A stretch of 64,000 bases of DNA from JALHST01 sp963798435 (lineage in GTDB: Bacteria > Bacteroidota > Bacteroidia > Flavobacteriales > Flavobacteriaceae). A program made the position numbers and the translations under genes. This document shows positions 1 to 8,909 of this stretch, piece after piece. Position 1 is the stretch's first letter; each line of letters starts with the position of its first letter. Below the pieces are notes generated by a model. The model was not told the DNA's origin and searched no databases. It saw nothing but the letters and a program-made list of their open reading frames with translations. The stretch is taken from positions 396,708 through 460,707 of the forward strand of contig CAWCTF010000001.1 of assembly GCA_963798435.1 (NCBI GenBank). The letters are read 5' to 3'.

Positions 1-2
1 TA

Positions 3-437
3 ACACATAGACGCTTTTATTACATTGCATTTCACAGCACGATTTTTTTAGACTACTATTTGTCTGTACCTCCGAAAGATTTTTCGCCACTCCTTTCCTT
101 TACACAAAAAGAACCACAAGACCGACCGGAAGAAGCGATCGATGATATGATACCTGACAAAATCTACAGGAAACAGGAACTTGTGAACTATTTGAAACAA
201 AGTCGGGCGAAATGTAAAAAAATGATTACTGCCTTGTCAGATGAAATAGGTAACGAAAGATTTAGAGAAGGCGATGGACCAAATGATATGGATTATTCGG
301 TTCTGGAAATTTTGCTCTACAACCTAAGACATACCCAACACCATGTAGCACAATTAAACCTATTGTTACGACAAGACAAAGACCAACATATGGAGTGGTC
401 ATTTCGGGTAGGCGACCTAAAAAATTTAGAACTATGA
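3..437 (+). CDS. DinB-like superfamily protein, 5' end cut by window edge
   Basis: The reading frame is open to the left edge, so the start lies outside the window. A TTG at position 60 is internal, not a start. The visible part reads AFHSTIFLDYYL near the beginning and LRHTQHHVAQL near the end. These resemble the helix-borne histidines that form the metal site of DinB/YfiT-type four-helix bundles. That fold includes thiol-dependent S-transferases and many stress proteins of unknown substrate. The next gene starts about 150 bp downstream on the same strand. The enzymatic role is not predictable from what is visible. Confidence 0.7.
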   Translation, partial: THRRFYYIAFHSTIFLDYYLSVPPKDFSPLLSFTQKEPQDRPEEAIDDMIPDKIYRKQELVNYLKQSRAKCKKMITALSDEIGNERFREGDGPNDMDYSVLEILLYNLRHTQHHVAQLNLLLRQDKDQHMEWSFRVGDLKNLEL

Positions 438-591
438 GGTAAAATCGCAACGAGCTGCCAGCGACCTACCCATTGCAACTAATTTTTAAGGGAACTTCCG
501 GAAAGTCTTCGGAAAATCAATATCCCGAACCCTCATTTCAGGTCACGATGGAGAAAAAACCAAGACAATTAACAGGTAATACTTTAGCAAA

Positions 592-954
592 ATGACCAAA
601 AAGGAAACCGCGAAGGCATTTCTACAGCAAGCAGGTACCGGAAAGGTAAAAGAAGCGTTCGATAACTTTGTTTCAAGTGATTTTATACATCATAACCAAT
701 ATTTTGAGGGAACTGGTGAAGCCTTGCGGAAAGCAATGGAAACCGCCCATCAAACCCATCCCAATAGCGCGATCGAAATTAAATATTGTTATGCAGAGGC
801 CAATACCGTCATTACCCATTCGCTTGTGATAAAGGAAAAAATGGAAATAGCCGTCATACATATCTTCAGGTTCGATGGAGATAAAATAGTTGAATTATGG
901 GATTTGGGTCAGCCGATTGAAAAAGATACACCGAACAAAAATGGATTGTTTTAA
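592..954 (+). CDS. SnoaL/NTF2-like domain protein
   Basis: This is a 120-residue single-domain protein. It starts with a helical stretch, then FIHHNQYFEGTGEALRKAM, and has late strands ending in FRFDGDKIVELWDLGQP. That layout is typical of the SnoaL-like branch of the NTF2 fold, a cone-shaped barrel that in different members acts as polyketide cyclase, isomerase or a non-catalytic pocket. No signal peptide or membrane segment is visible. It appears to be a solitary gene; the substrate is unknown. The family assignment is fairly secure, the function is not. Confidence 0.65.
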   Translation: MTKKETAKAFLQQAGTGKVKEAFDNFVSSDFIHHNQYFEGTGEALRKAMETAHQTHPNSAIEIKYCYAEANTVITHSLVIKEKMEIAVIHIFRFDGDKIVELWDLGQPIEKDTPNKNGLF

Positions 955-1173
955 GAGGGTGATCGCTGTATAACGAAAAAAATCAGAAGAAGCATATTAG
1001 TGAACGCCCATGCGATGCGTTCTAATTTTCCTCACGGAAAATATACCGTAACCGCGATATCCAGGATGAAGTCATAGCAAAGGTGATGATCATCACCGCA
1101 TCCTTCACAATACGAATACCCACCTCCCCACAATGTACTATGCATAAAGAAAATAAAATAATTAAAAAAATAG

Positions 1174-1208
1174 TTGCGCAATCAAATAGTTGCATATATA
1201 TTTGCAAC
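1174..1208 (+). promoter_or_regulatory. Promoter with overlapping ArsR-type operator
   Basis: A TTG at 1174-1176 lies 20 bp before TATATTTG at 1197-1204, matching the Bacteroidota -33/-7 consensus (TTG, TAnnTTTG). The -7 element lies inside a perfect inverted repeat: GTTGCA (1189-1194), 8-bp spacer, TGCAAC (1203-1208). A repressor dimer bound there would block the promoter. Transcription would start near 1210, just before the ArsR-type gene at 1232, so autoregulation is the natural reading. The dyad and promoter match are seen in the sequence; binding is inferred. Confidence 0.6.
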
Positions 1209-1231
1209 CACTTAGTAGCACATTTAAGGTT

Positions 1232-1558
1232 ATGGAAACAAGACGAGACGTTTTTCAAGCAATTGCAGACCCCACGAGAAGAGCGATAATTTTGCTCTTG
1301 GCGGTGGGTGCCATGACTCCAAATGCCCTTGCCGAACATTTTAATTCGAGTAGGCAAGCGGTTTCCAAGCATTTACAAATCCTTGCCGCATGTGAATTAG
1401 TGAAACAGGAACAACAGGGCCGGGAAATTCAGTATCATCTAAATGTTGACAAAATGAAAGACATCGAAAAATGGTTAGCACAGTTTAAATTATTGCTTGC
1501 CAAACGTTTTAACCAACTTGATATCGTATTAGAAGAACTAAAATCGAAAAGAAAATGA
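1232..1558 (+). CDS. ArsR-family winged-helix transcriptional repressor
   Basis: I chose ATG at 1232, which gives METRRDVFQAIADPTRR, the usual N-terminus of the AHSA1-linked ArsR subfamily. An in-frame ATG at 1190 falls inside the operator and upstream of the predicted transcription start. Residues 5-75 form the HTH: ADPTRRAIILLL, then ALAEHFNSSRQAVSKHLQIL as recognition region, then a wing around GREIQYHL. No metal-binding cysteine motif (CxC) is visible, so the ligand is probably not a heavy metal. The stop overlaps the start of the next gene (ATGA). ArsR-AHSA1-DoxX operons are common, and this gene probably represses its own operon. Confidence 0.85.
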   Translation: METRRDVFQAIADPTRRAIILLLAVGAMTPNALAEHFNSSRQAVSKHLQILAACELVKQEQQGREIQYHLNVDKMKDIEKWLAQFKLLLAKRFNQLDIVLEELKSKRK

Positions 1559-2523
1559 ACAGCAACTTACAATTTGATTTCATTGTCAACAAAGAAAACA
1601 ACACCGTACATGTTACGCGTGAGTTTGCAGCCAACCTTGAACTGGTATGGGCAGCCTGGACTGACCCGGAAATACTTGACCAATGGTGGGCCCCCAAACC
1701 CTATCGCACCGAAACCAAATCAATGGATTTCAGGGAGGGCGGAATGTGGTTGTATGCCATGATCAGTCCTCAGGATGAAAAGCACTGGTGCAAAAATGAC
1801 TATCAAAAAATAACACATCACAAAAGTTTCACTGGTCTAGATGCGTTTTGTGATGCGCATGGTTCGGCAAACACCAACTTGCCCAGAACGTTATGGACCA
1901 ATGAATTTCAGGATAACGGCCCCACAACTACCGTGAATATCCTAGCCAAATATGAAAGTCTTGCCGATCTGGAACAGATCATTGAAATGGGCTTTAAAGA
2001 AGGCTTTACCATGGCACTTGAAAATCTTGACCACTATATTGAAGCGCAGTTTAAGTTACGAAAGGAAAATAAGCCCAACCAAAAAGCACGCGTCACCACG
2101 TATTTGAATTTTTCGGGGAAAACCGAAGAAGCATTCCTATTTTATAAATCCGTTTTCAAAACTGAGTTCCTCGGAAAAGGGATTCAACGGTTTGGCGATA
2201 TTCCGCCTGAAGCAGGACATCCACCCGTTGCCGAGCCGATCAAAAAAATGGTGTTACATATAGAGCTTCCTATTACCGGTGGACACATTTTAATGGGAAC
2301 AGACGCTCCTGAAGAAATGGGCTTTAAACTGACACGAGGAAACAATATGCACATCTGTATTGAACCTGATACACGGCGAGAAGCTGACCGGTTATTCAAT
2401 GAACTCTCAGCCGGGGGAACCGTTACAATGCCGATGGCTGATATGTTTTTTGGCGCTTATTTTGGGGAATTTTCAGATAAATATGGAATTAATTGGATGA
2501 TAAACTTTCAAAAAATCGCCTGA
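1555..2523 (+). CDS. AHSA1/SRPBCC domain fused to PhnB-like VOC domain
   Basis: A 322-residue two-domain protein. Residues about 12-160 are an AHSA1-type SRPBCC domain (VWAAWTDPEILDQWWAPKPY; C-terminal helix GFTMALENLDHYI). Residues about 176-320 are a PhnB/3-demethylubiquinone-methyltransferase-like VOC domain (TYLNFSGKTEEAFLFYKSVF, then MPMADMFFGAYFGEFSDKYG, ending in WMINF). The two domains are more often separate proteins. It is translationally coupled to the ArsR gene by a 4-bp overlap and to the DoxX-like gene by TGATG, so the three form one operon. Both folds bind small hydrophobic or oxidised ligands; no substrate can be named. I see no frameshift at the junction, so the fusion looks genuine. 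Confidence 0.8.
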   Translation: MNSNLQFDFIVNKENNTVHVTREFAANLELVWAAWTDPEILDQWWAPKPYRTETKSMDFREGGMWLYAMISPQDEKHWCKNDYQKITHHKSFTGLDAFCDAHGSANTNLPRTLWTNEFQDNGPTTTVNILAKYESLADLEQIIEMGFKEGFTMALENLDHYIEAQFKLRKENKPNQKARVTTYLNFSGKTEEAFLFYKSVFKTEFLGKGIQRFGDIPPEAGHPPVAEPIKKMVLHIELPITGGHILMGTDAPEEMGFKLTRGNNMHICIEPDTRREADRLFNELSAGGTVTMPMADMFFGAYFGEFSDKYGINWMINFQKIA

Positions 2524-2900
2524 TGAAAAAGAAAGTCCTATTTATTTTAAGCGTGCTTTTCGGGGTATTGTTTATCAATGCCGGACTCAACAAATTCTTT
2601 AATTATATGCCAATGCCCGAAAACATGCCCGAACGATTAGTGAAGGTGATGGAAGCTTTTATGACCATTGGTTGGTTGATGCCATTGGTTGGGGTTTTCG
2701 AGATACTTGGCGGTGCATTATTCATTGTACCAAAGACAAGGGCCTTAGGAGCACTCGTTATCTTTCCCATAATGGTGGGAATTTTGTTAACGAATAGTGT
2801 AAACGCACCTTCCGGGTTACCAATGGCGGTCATCTTGTTTTTAATTAACCTGTGGGTTCTCTTTGAAAATAGAGATCACTATGTACCCATATTAAAATAA
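2523..2900 (+). CDS. DoxX-like integral membrane protein
   Basis: I chose the ATG at 2523, which overlaps the preceding stop as TGATG and gives MKKKVLFILSVLFG; an in-frame ATG 10 codons earlier lies inside the upstream gene. The protein is about 125 residues with four hydrophobic segments. It has the GLNKF motif after the first segment and LVGVFEILGGALFI in the second, both typical of the DoxX/SURF4-like family. Members are inner-membrane proteins, some linked to oxidative stress or redox. It is the third gene of the ArsR-controlled operon. Confidence 0.75.
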   Translation: MKKKVLFILSVLFGVLFINAGLNKFFNYMPMPENMPERLVKVMEAFMTIGWLMPLVGVFEILGGALFIVPKTRALGALVIFPIMVGILLTNSVNAPSGLPMAVILFLINLWVLFENRDHYVPILK

Positions 2901-3157
2901 GCAGCGTCAAGCCCTCAACGTTTATGTATGATCCGAGAAAACTCATAATGGATTGTTTTAATCGATAGCCCTATTTCTATCTGAAAAGTATACCTGCCAG
3001 CCACGCACTTTATCATTGGTCGGGTGCAGTTTATGGTTTAAATATTTATCTTCGTTAAACGTGCCTATAACACCAAATAGATTCGATTTCTATATCAAAC
3101 CATTGCTGATTAGCCCGGTTTCTAACGTTCTAAAGGCCATATAAATCATGTTACCCA

Positions 3158-3826
3158 ATGTACAACTTTTCATACTTTAAGGAAAAAGACAGACAAATTT
3201 TACTACAGTTTATGAACGATTACCCGTTTGCCTTTCTTACGGGTAGCACGCTGGCGGGAAATCAGGTCGCTACCCAAATTCCCATTTTAATCGAAGAACG
3301 CAAAGGCTCCCTTTTTTTGCAAGGGCACCTTATGCGAAATACCGACCATCATAAGGCATTCCTTGAAAACCCACAAGCATTAGCCGTGTTTACAGGACCC
3401 CATGCTTACGTCAGCGCCACATGGTATACCAATCAGCAAATGGGTTCGACATGGAATTATATGAGTGTCCACGCCAAAGGCATTCTGCGTTTTATGCCCG
3501 AAGAATTTCTGATTGCTTTCATGAAAAAACTTACGCTGCGATTTGAAAATAATAATAAGGCCTCACCTACCTTGTTCGAAAACCTACCCAGCGAGTACCA
3601 TAAAAAAATGCTTCCGGCCATTGTAGCTTTTGAGATAGAGGTTGAAGCACTACAAAATGTGTTCAAGCTGAGCCAGAATAGAAATGAAACCAGTTATCTG
3701 AACATTATAGCCCATTTGGAAGCACAAGGGGGTACGAGTGCCGATGTCGCAAATGAAATGCGGAAGCGAAAGGAACAGCTATTTCCACCAGGAAGTGAAT
3801 GGGACGAAACTAAATTTATGTCTTAA
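3158..3826 (+). CDS. FMN-binding negative transcriptional regulator, PaiB family
   Basis: A 222-residue protein of usual PaiB length. The N-terminus MYNFSYFKEKDRQILLQFMN and the blocks LQGHLMRNTDHHKAF, GPHAYVSATWY and STWNYMSVHAKG are hallmark PaiB/FMN-binding split-barrel segments. The C-terminal part carries the helix around AIVAFEIEVEAL and a basic end. Bacillus PaiB was described as a negative regulator of sporulation and protease genes, but most homologues are untested. There is a 257-bp gap upstream. The cupin gene 18 bp downstream is probably co-transcribed. Confidence 0.85.
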   Translation: MYNFSYFKEKDRQILLQFMNDYPFAFLTGSTLAGNQVATQIPILIEERKGSLFLQGHLMRNTDHHKAFLENPQALAVFTGPHAYVSATWYTNQQMGSTWNYMSVHAKGILRFMPEEFLIAFMKKLTLRFENNNKASPTLFENLPSEYHKKMLPAIVAFEIEVEALQNVFKLSQNRNETSYLNIIAHLEAQGGTSADVANEMRKRKEQLFPPGSEWDETKFMS

Positions 3827-3844
3827 TACCGATGCATCCAAACT

Positions 3845-4204
3845 ATGGACAAAGTAAATATCAATCAAAAATTAGCCCTTTTTTCAGCGCACTGGTCGCC
3901 TAAAATTGTGGGTGAACTGAACGGACAGCATGTAAAATTGGTGAAATTCAAAGGAGAATTTGTCTGGCATAAGCATGACAATGAAGACGAACTATTTTTA
4001 GTCGTTCATGGGCAGTTTACCATGGAATTCAGGGATAAGTCTGTTTTGTTAAAAGAAAATGAATTTTTGATTGTTCCAAGAGGTGTCGAACACCGGCCTG
4101 TTGCCGTGGAGGAAGTTTCAGTTCTGTTGTTTGAACCCGCATCAACGCTCAATACGGGTGACGCAAAAAGTGATATGACAACATATACCGTGGAGAAAAT
4201 ATAG
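3845..4204 (+). CDS. Single-domain cupin protein
   Basis: A 119-residue single cupin barrel. Motif 1 reads FVWHKHDNEDELFLVVHGQF, where two His and one Glu would hold a metal. Motif 2 reads LIVPRGVEHRPVA, with the fourth ligand His. No signal peptide. Such small cupins may be isomerases, dioxygenases or sugar-binding proteins. It follows the PaiB-like gene by 18 bp, so a shared transcript is likely. Substrate unknown. Confidence 0.75.
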   Translation: MDKVNINQKLALFSAHWSPKIVGELNGQHVKLVKFKGEFVWHKHDNEDELFLVVHGQFTMEFRDKSVLLKENEFLIVPRGVEHRPVAVEEVSVLLFEPASTLNTGDAKSDMTTYTVEKI

Positions 4205-4453
4205 CAATGACTTAGATGTGAATTCTAATATTTTGCCTACCAAGTCCTAGGCTACGGGCTTCATTTTTTCACATAAAATCAATGGCGCTTTTAAATTGAT
4301 CCGCTTAACATCCTACGCTGAGGCATATGGGTCTGGGCTAGGGATTTATGGCATCCACGGCTAGCAATGGATTATTTAATTAAAGGCCCTTAAGGCTTCT
4401 TTTTTGATAATAAAACACCTCACCAATGAAAGGTCGTACCTACTTTCAAAGCC

Positions 4454-5362
4454 TCATTTTTCGGTATCGATGGCATAGGCATTGGGACGAATTTCCAAAC
4501 CATAACGCTTGGCGAATACCCACGTAAATTCGGCACCATAAAACAGGATAAGGCATGAATACGAAACCCAGAGTAAGATCAGCACCAACGTTCCTGCCGC
4601 GCCATAGGTAGAGCCTGGGTCTGATTCCCCTAAATAATACCCAAGCAAGAATTTGCCCAAAACAAAAAGTACCGAGGTAATAAAGGCCCCGATCCATACC
4701 GTTTTCCATCGTATTTTGACGTCTGGAAGGTATTTGAACATGAGGGCGAAGAGAACAGTTATGATTCCGACTGAAAGTAGCCAATCAAGGAGATAGGCAA
4801 CGTAGACAATAAAATCTGGTAAAACACTTTGTATATAATCGGTTAATGCCGAAATGGCCGTTGTGACTAAAAAACTGACCAGCATTAAAAAGCCAATGAC
4901 CAGAATAAAGGCAAAGCTCCTGAGACGATCAATCAGTACCTTTATCCACCTGGTTTTCGGGTCTTGACGTATTTCCCATATCTGGTTCAATGAAATCTGC
5001 AAATGGTAAAAAACGCCGGTTGCCCCAAAAATCAAGGTTGCAATTCCCAAAATAGTAGCGATGGTATTTTTGCCTACGTTTTGGGTTTCAGCGAGCATGG
5101 TTTGAATGGTATCAGCGGCATCCCTCCCCAAAGCGCCCGATATTTCATCGGTCAAACGCCCTTGGACTATTTCTACGCCCCAAACGGCGCCTACCAGATT
5201 AATAATGATAACAAGCAATCCGGGTAATGAGAGTACGGCATAATACGAAACCACGGCACTAAGTCTCCAAGGGTTATTGGCATCCCACGCCTTAAACGTA
5301 TCCACCAGGAGTGACGGTAGGTGTTTAAGTTTGAATTTGTCAGAATTTTTTTGATCCTCCAT
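4454..5362 (-). CDS. YihY/BrkB-family inner-membrane protein
   Basis: A 302-residue protein with six hydrophobic segments. The N-terminal block has AWDANNPWRLSAVVSYYAVLSLPGLLVI and the C-terminal block has GKFLLGYYLGESDPGSTYGAAG, then LILLWVSYSCLILFYGAEFTW. The GSTYGAAG region and the FYGAEFT motif are characteristic of YihY/BrkB (Pfam Virul_fac_BrkB). The old annotation as ribonuclease BN is wrong for this family. It has been proposed to be a transporter, with a link to serum resistance in Bordetella. It stands alone and is convergent with the cupin gene. Confidence 0.85.
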   Translation of the reverse strand: MEDQKNSDKFKLKHLPSLLVDTFKAWDANNPWRLSAVVSYYAVLSLPGLLVIIINLVGAVWGVEIVQGRLTDEISGALGRDAADTIQTMLAETQNVGKNTIATILGIATLIFGATGVFYHLQISLNQIWEIRQDPKTRWIKVLIDRLRSFAFILVIGFLMLVSFLVTTAISALTDYIQSVLPDFIVYVAYLLDWLLSVGIITVLFALMFKYLPDVKIRWKTVWIGAFITSVLFVLGKFLLGYYLGESDPGSTYGAAGTLVLILLWVSYSCLILFYGAEFTWVFAKRYGLEIRPNAYAIDTEK

Positions 5363-5880
5363 CAGGTATTGATTACTTCAAGCATAAGGGCCATCTTTTC
5401 GACAAGTAAGTATCATTTCAATTAATCATGGATGATGCATGAAGAAAGAAAAGTCGACCCCACATAACTTGTTTCAAAATATTCTTGTCTCCAACCTTAT
5501 GGTTTCAGAATACTTTATGACTACTAAAACGTCGGGCACTGACGCACATAATTTATAAATTCCCCAAGATTGAATAATTTATAGGGTGAAAATATAAGTG
5601 ACAAAATCGTTATTCATTAGCTTATTTCAATTATAATTTGATCGTATTGTCAATTGTGCCTAAAAAGATGACTTGCAAAATAAGGATATACCTCCCCATA
5701 TAACAATAGTTGCGATTGAAATGATTTCAGGGAACTTAAAGAATTGAAAAGATATTTCAAAGAAATGTACTTTTGGCTTAACTTGGGTTAACAACATAAA
5801 TCGCAAAAGAAATTGTACGCTAAGGATACTACACAGGTCCGGAACATTTCACTTTAATATTGTAAACCACCTTCCTAGAA
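5363..5880. other. 518-bp intergenic region
   Basis: This AT-rich gap separates the divergent YihY-like gene and the membrane protein gene at 5881. I found no coding remnant, tRNA or long repeat. A plausible plus-strand promoter lies at 5744-5775 and is listed separately. Confidence 0.5.
5744..5775 (+). promoter_or_regulatory. Predicted promoter for the 5881 gene
   Basis: TTG at 5744-5746 is followed after 21 bp by TACTTTTG at 5768-5775, a match to the Bacteroidota -33/-7 pattern. The predicted start near 5781 leaves a leader of about 100 bases. Confidence 0.4.
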
Positions 5881-6600
5881 ATGAAGTTAGAACGCGCATT
5901 ATATCAAAAGAGTTATTTATATCTGACCGTGTTTTTTATTTTGATGTTGATCGGCTTTTGGCTCACTTATTTTACACAGCTCTTCGACCAAGAAAATTAC
6001 CGCATGCATTTTCATGGCACCGTGATGATCCTTTGGTGCACTTTATTGGTTACCCAAGCATATCTAATCAAGGCAAAAAAATATAGGCTACATCGGCAAC
6101 TCGGAAAGACTTCCTATATCCTGGTCCCGTTGATCGCCTTTACGACGGTGGATCTATATAAGTTTAGATTAAATCAATCCGTAGCTTTGGGTGATCGTGA
6201 TGATCTATTTACAGCCTCCGTATTAATTGCCTTATTGGTTTTTCTGATTTATTATGGGCTTGCCATTTATTTTAAAAATAAACCGGCAATCCATGCCCGA
6301 TTTATGATCTGTACAATATTTGCACTATTTACAGCCATCATCGACCGGATCATCATGTTCTATTTCCCGTCGTTATTGCCGCTATTTCCATCAGTAGACG
6401 GGCCAATCGTTCAGGTTGTCGGCTTAACCTTGGCAGATATCCTTTTGGCGTTACTCTGTGTCTGGGACTGGAAGTCGCATAGGCGGTTTACCGTTTTTCC
6501 CATCGCGCTTCTGATACATTTGGGGTATCATTATGCCGTATTGAACTTTTACAAATTTGACTTTTGGAAGTCTTTTTGCTGGTGGTTTTATACCTTATAA
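5881..6600 (+). CDS. Hypothetical multi-pass membrane protein
   Basis: A 239-residue protein with about seven hydrophobic segments and no recognised catalytic domain. Three histidines sit at or near helix ends: MHFHGTVMILW and YRLHRQLGK, with another in KPAIHARFM. This resembles the layout of DUF2306 or cytochrome-b561-like membrane proteins, but no family is certain. It ends with an aromatic-rich tail (FCWWFYTL). It stands alone between two intergenic gaps. Confidence 0.6.
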   Translation: MKLERALYQKSYLYLTVFFILMLIGFWLTYFTQLFDQENYRMHFHGTVMILWCTLLVTQAYLIKAKKYRLHRQLGKTSYILVPLIAFTTVDLYKFRLNQSVALGDRDDLFTASVLIALLVFLIYYGLAIYFKNKPAIHARFMICTIFALFTAIIDRIIMFYFPSLLPLFPSVDGPIVQVVGLTLADILLALLCVWDWKSHRRFTVFPIALLIHLGYHYAVLNFYKFDFWKSFCWWFYTL

Positions 6601-6931
6601 ATCAGGATGTACCGTCTATTTGGTATGCTGTAATCAACCCTATCCACAACCGCTTATAAATTAATGCGATATTGGTTTTGATATGCTACGATTTACAATT
6701 TCCTACGCATCATTCGAAACGCAGCGCCACGTGCAATACCAACGGATCAAAGGAACCAAAATATGAACAAAACTAGCCTATGCCCACTTACAAAAAACCA
6801 ATTGACGGGATTGGCAACTTGAAATAAAATATTTAATAACAGAACATGCTCCCATTAATAGCTGAAATTTACGCCGCCAGTGCACATAATCGTTCAGGCA
6901 CATACCTTTAAACCCCATTTGACCAACCAAC
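6601..6931. other. 331-bp intergenic region
   Basis: I see no gene remnant, clear promoter or long repeat here. Confidence 0.4.
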
Positions 6932-8452
6932 ATGCCAAGTAGAAAAATCATCCTGATCATTGCTTTTTTTTGTGTTATAAAACTATCACTTCACTTTATT
7001 GCGGACTCAAATTCAGGATTTCAAGGCGACGAATTTTTGCATATTGCGACCGGAAATCACCCAAGTTTCGGATATATGGAATTTCCGCCGGTAATCGGTT
7101 GGATCGCTTTTGTCCAAAATCAATTTCAATCGCAATCGGTATTCGTACATCATATTTTTTCGCACCTCGCGTCCCTCTTGATTTTAATTGTAGTCGCTTT
7201 GACGACATTTGAGCTGGGCGGGAAATCTAAAGCTATTTTTATAGTGCTGCTTTGCATTTTGACCGCACCTGCCTTCGGGCGGGGTCACCAATTGTTTCAA
7301 CCTGTGGTATTTGCCCAGTTCTTCTGGCTTTTTTCATTTTATCAATTGGTACGATTTCTAAAAACCCACCAAACAAAATATTTGTTGTATCTAACGATCT
7401 TTCTGTCGTTCGGCTTTCTGACCAAATATGACATCCTTTTCTTTATTGCCGGACTCAGCGGTTTACTGATATTAAAACGAACAAGAATCGTAGTGCTTCA
7501 AAAGGATCTATTTAAATATATTCTCCTGTTCCTGCTACTGACTGCCCCAAATATTGTATGGCAATTCAAACACGGGTTTCCTGTTTTCGATATGTTCTCA
7601 CGTCTCTATGAGACCCAATTAGACCAATTGACATTTTTGGGGGTGCTGAAGCGTTTAATTATATCCTTGAATCCTCTGACTTTGTTCTTTTGGGTCGGAG
7701 GGTTGATCTATGTGTCAAGATCAAAGAACAATCCGGTTTATCGACCGATTGCCCTTACCATCGTAATTTCAATAGTGCTCTTGGCTTTAAGTAAAAGTAA
7801 GGCCTACTATTTTTATCCTGCCGTTATTACCTTGATCATTTTCGGGGGCATTTGGTTTGAACAGAAAATCCTATCGAAACGGCAATGGATTTTATATCCC
7901 GTTATTGCAGTACTCGTTTTGTCAGGGATGGTTCTAATTCCGTTCGGGTTAGCGATCCTACCCTTGGATACCTTTATTAAATTCGCAGGAATTACAAAGA
8001 AAGACGATCGCTACCCTATAGAATATCAAGAATATTACTCGAAATCTAAATGGGAAAAAACAATGGTCGGACTTAAAGCGGTCTATGATAGCCTGCCGAC
8101 TAACGAAAAGGCCGATTGTTTGATTTGGGGAAAACATTACAGCCAAGCGGGTGGCGTGAACCTTTTTAGGCCAAATTACCAGGTGCCAAAGGCGATCTCT
8201 TACCATGGGAGTTTTTACTTATGGACCCCACAACATGGTGAACTGCCTAAAACGGTCATCGCCTTTACAAACGGAGAGGCGGAAATAGATTTTTTTCAGG
8301 CCTTTTTTAAAACCGTAATAGCCGTGAAACGTATTTACAATCCGTATGCCGACTTTGAAAAAGATCTGTATCAGACCATATACCTCTGCAAAGAACCTAA
8401 ATTGAATTTCGAACAATTGCGGAAGGAATTTAAAACAAGAATATTTGAATAG
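6932..8452 (+). CDS. GT39/ArnT-like membrane glycosyltransferase
   Basis: A 506-residue protein with a first membrane helix at residues 5-22, then a periplasmic loop carrying FQGDEFLHIA (Asp33-Glu34) and GYMEFPPVIGWI. This is the acidic pair and Pro-Pro arrangement of GT-C enzymes such as PMT and ArnT, which use a polyprenyl-phosphate sugar donor. About ten more hydrophobic segments follow, then a soluble C-terminal domain from about residue 350. Acceptor (lipid, protein or glycan) is unknown. It is a solitary gene with no lipid-A modification neighbours. Confidence 0.8.
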   Translation: MPSRKIILIIAFFCVIKLSLHFIADSNSGFQGDEFLHIATGNHPSFGYMEFPPVIGWIAFVQNQFQSQSVFVHHIFSHLASLLILIVVALTTFELGGKSKAIFIVLLCILTAPAFGRGHQLFQPVVFAQFFWLFSFYQLVRFLKTHQTKYLLYLTIFLSFGFLTKYDILFFIAGLSGLLILKRTRIVVLQKDLFKYILLFLLLTAPNIVWQFKHGFPVFDMFSRLYETQLDQLTFLGVLKRLIISLNPLTLFFWVGGLIYVSRSKNNPVYRPIALTIVISIVLLALSKSKAYYFYPAVITLIIFGGIWFEQKILSKRQWILYPVIAVLVLSGMVLIPFGLAILPLDTFIKFAGITKKDDRYPIEYQEYYSKSKWEKTMVGLKAVYDSLPTNEKADCLIWGKHYSQAGGVNLFRPNYQVPKAISYHGSFYLWTPQHGELPKTVIAFTNGEAEIDFFQAFFKTVIAVKRIYNPYADFEKDLYQTIYLCKEPKLNFEQLRKEFKTRIFE

Positions 8453-8909
8453 CAACAGCGAAGGCTTCGATACGTATTCACTCTAAGGCGAATGATTGTC
8501 AGCATCTCCCTTTACCATTATTAGTATTACATAATTCAGCATGAAATAAACGCTGTCTGCAAATTATACATTTTCAACAACAGGAAGCCACCTTGAACAG
8601 CATGGCAAAACCGACCTAGATGTTCAAATTTGAACCCTAATCGATATATGTTACCCTGCATCACATTGCATCCACCCTGCCTTTAATCTTTCATTTTTTA
8701 AAGTACAAGGGGTACTTCCGTGTAATTATTACACACATCGCTCAATAATTACACATAATTCTACACTTATAAAATTTTAATTAAATAATATAATGCACTT
8801 ACTATCAACAACATACAACTACTTATGCACTCATTCTGGGTTCTGGCATCATTTTTTACCTATAGGAGTTAGAGTTATGAAATGAATTATTAATTAAATA
8901 ACATAGAAA
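8453..8909. other. 457-bp intergenic region with regulatory repeats
   Basis: No coding remnant is evident. The stretch 8720-8766 holds a perfect short palindrome and repeated TTACACA boxes (listed separately) upstream of the secreted PepSY-like gene. Confidence 0.5.
8720..8766. promoter_or_regulatory. Palindrome and TTACACA repeat cluster, putative operator
   Basis: GTGTAATTATTACAC at 8720-8734 is a perfect 15-bp palindrome. TTACACA occurs at 8729-8735 and again 20 bp later at 8749-8755. A related TACAC follows at 8762-8766. The 20-bp spacing puts two boxes on the same DNA face. A dimeric or response-regulator-type protein could bind here, about 150 bp before the PepSY-like gene. The repeats are visible; the regulator is unknown. 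Confidence 0.4.

Noticed and set aside
1022..1372. Minus-strand open frame opposite the ArsR gene
   Set aside because: It covers the ArsR promoter and coding region in antisense, has no recognisable domain and no promoter; the ArsR assignment explains the DNA.
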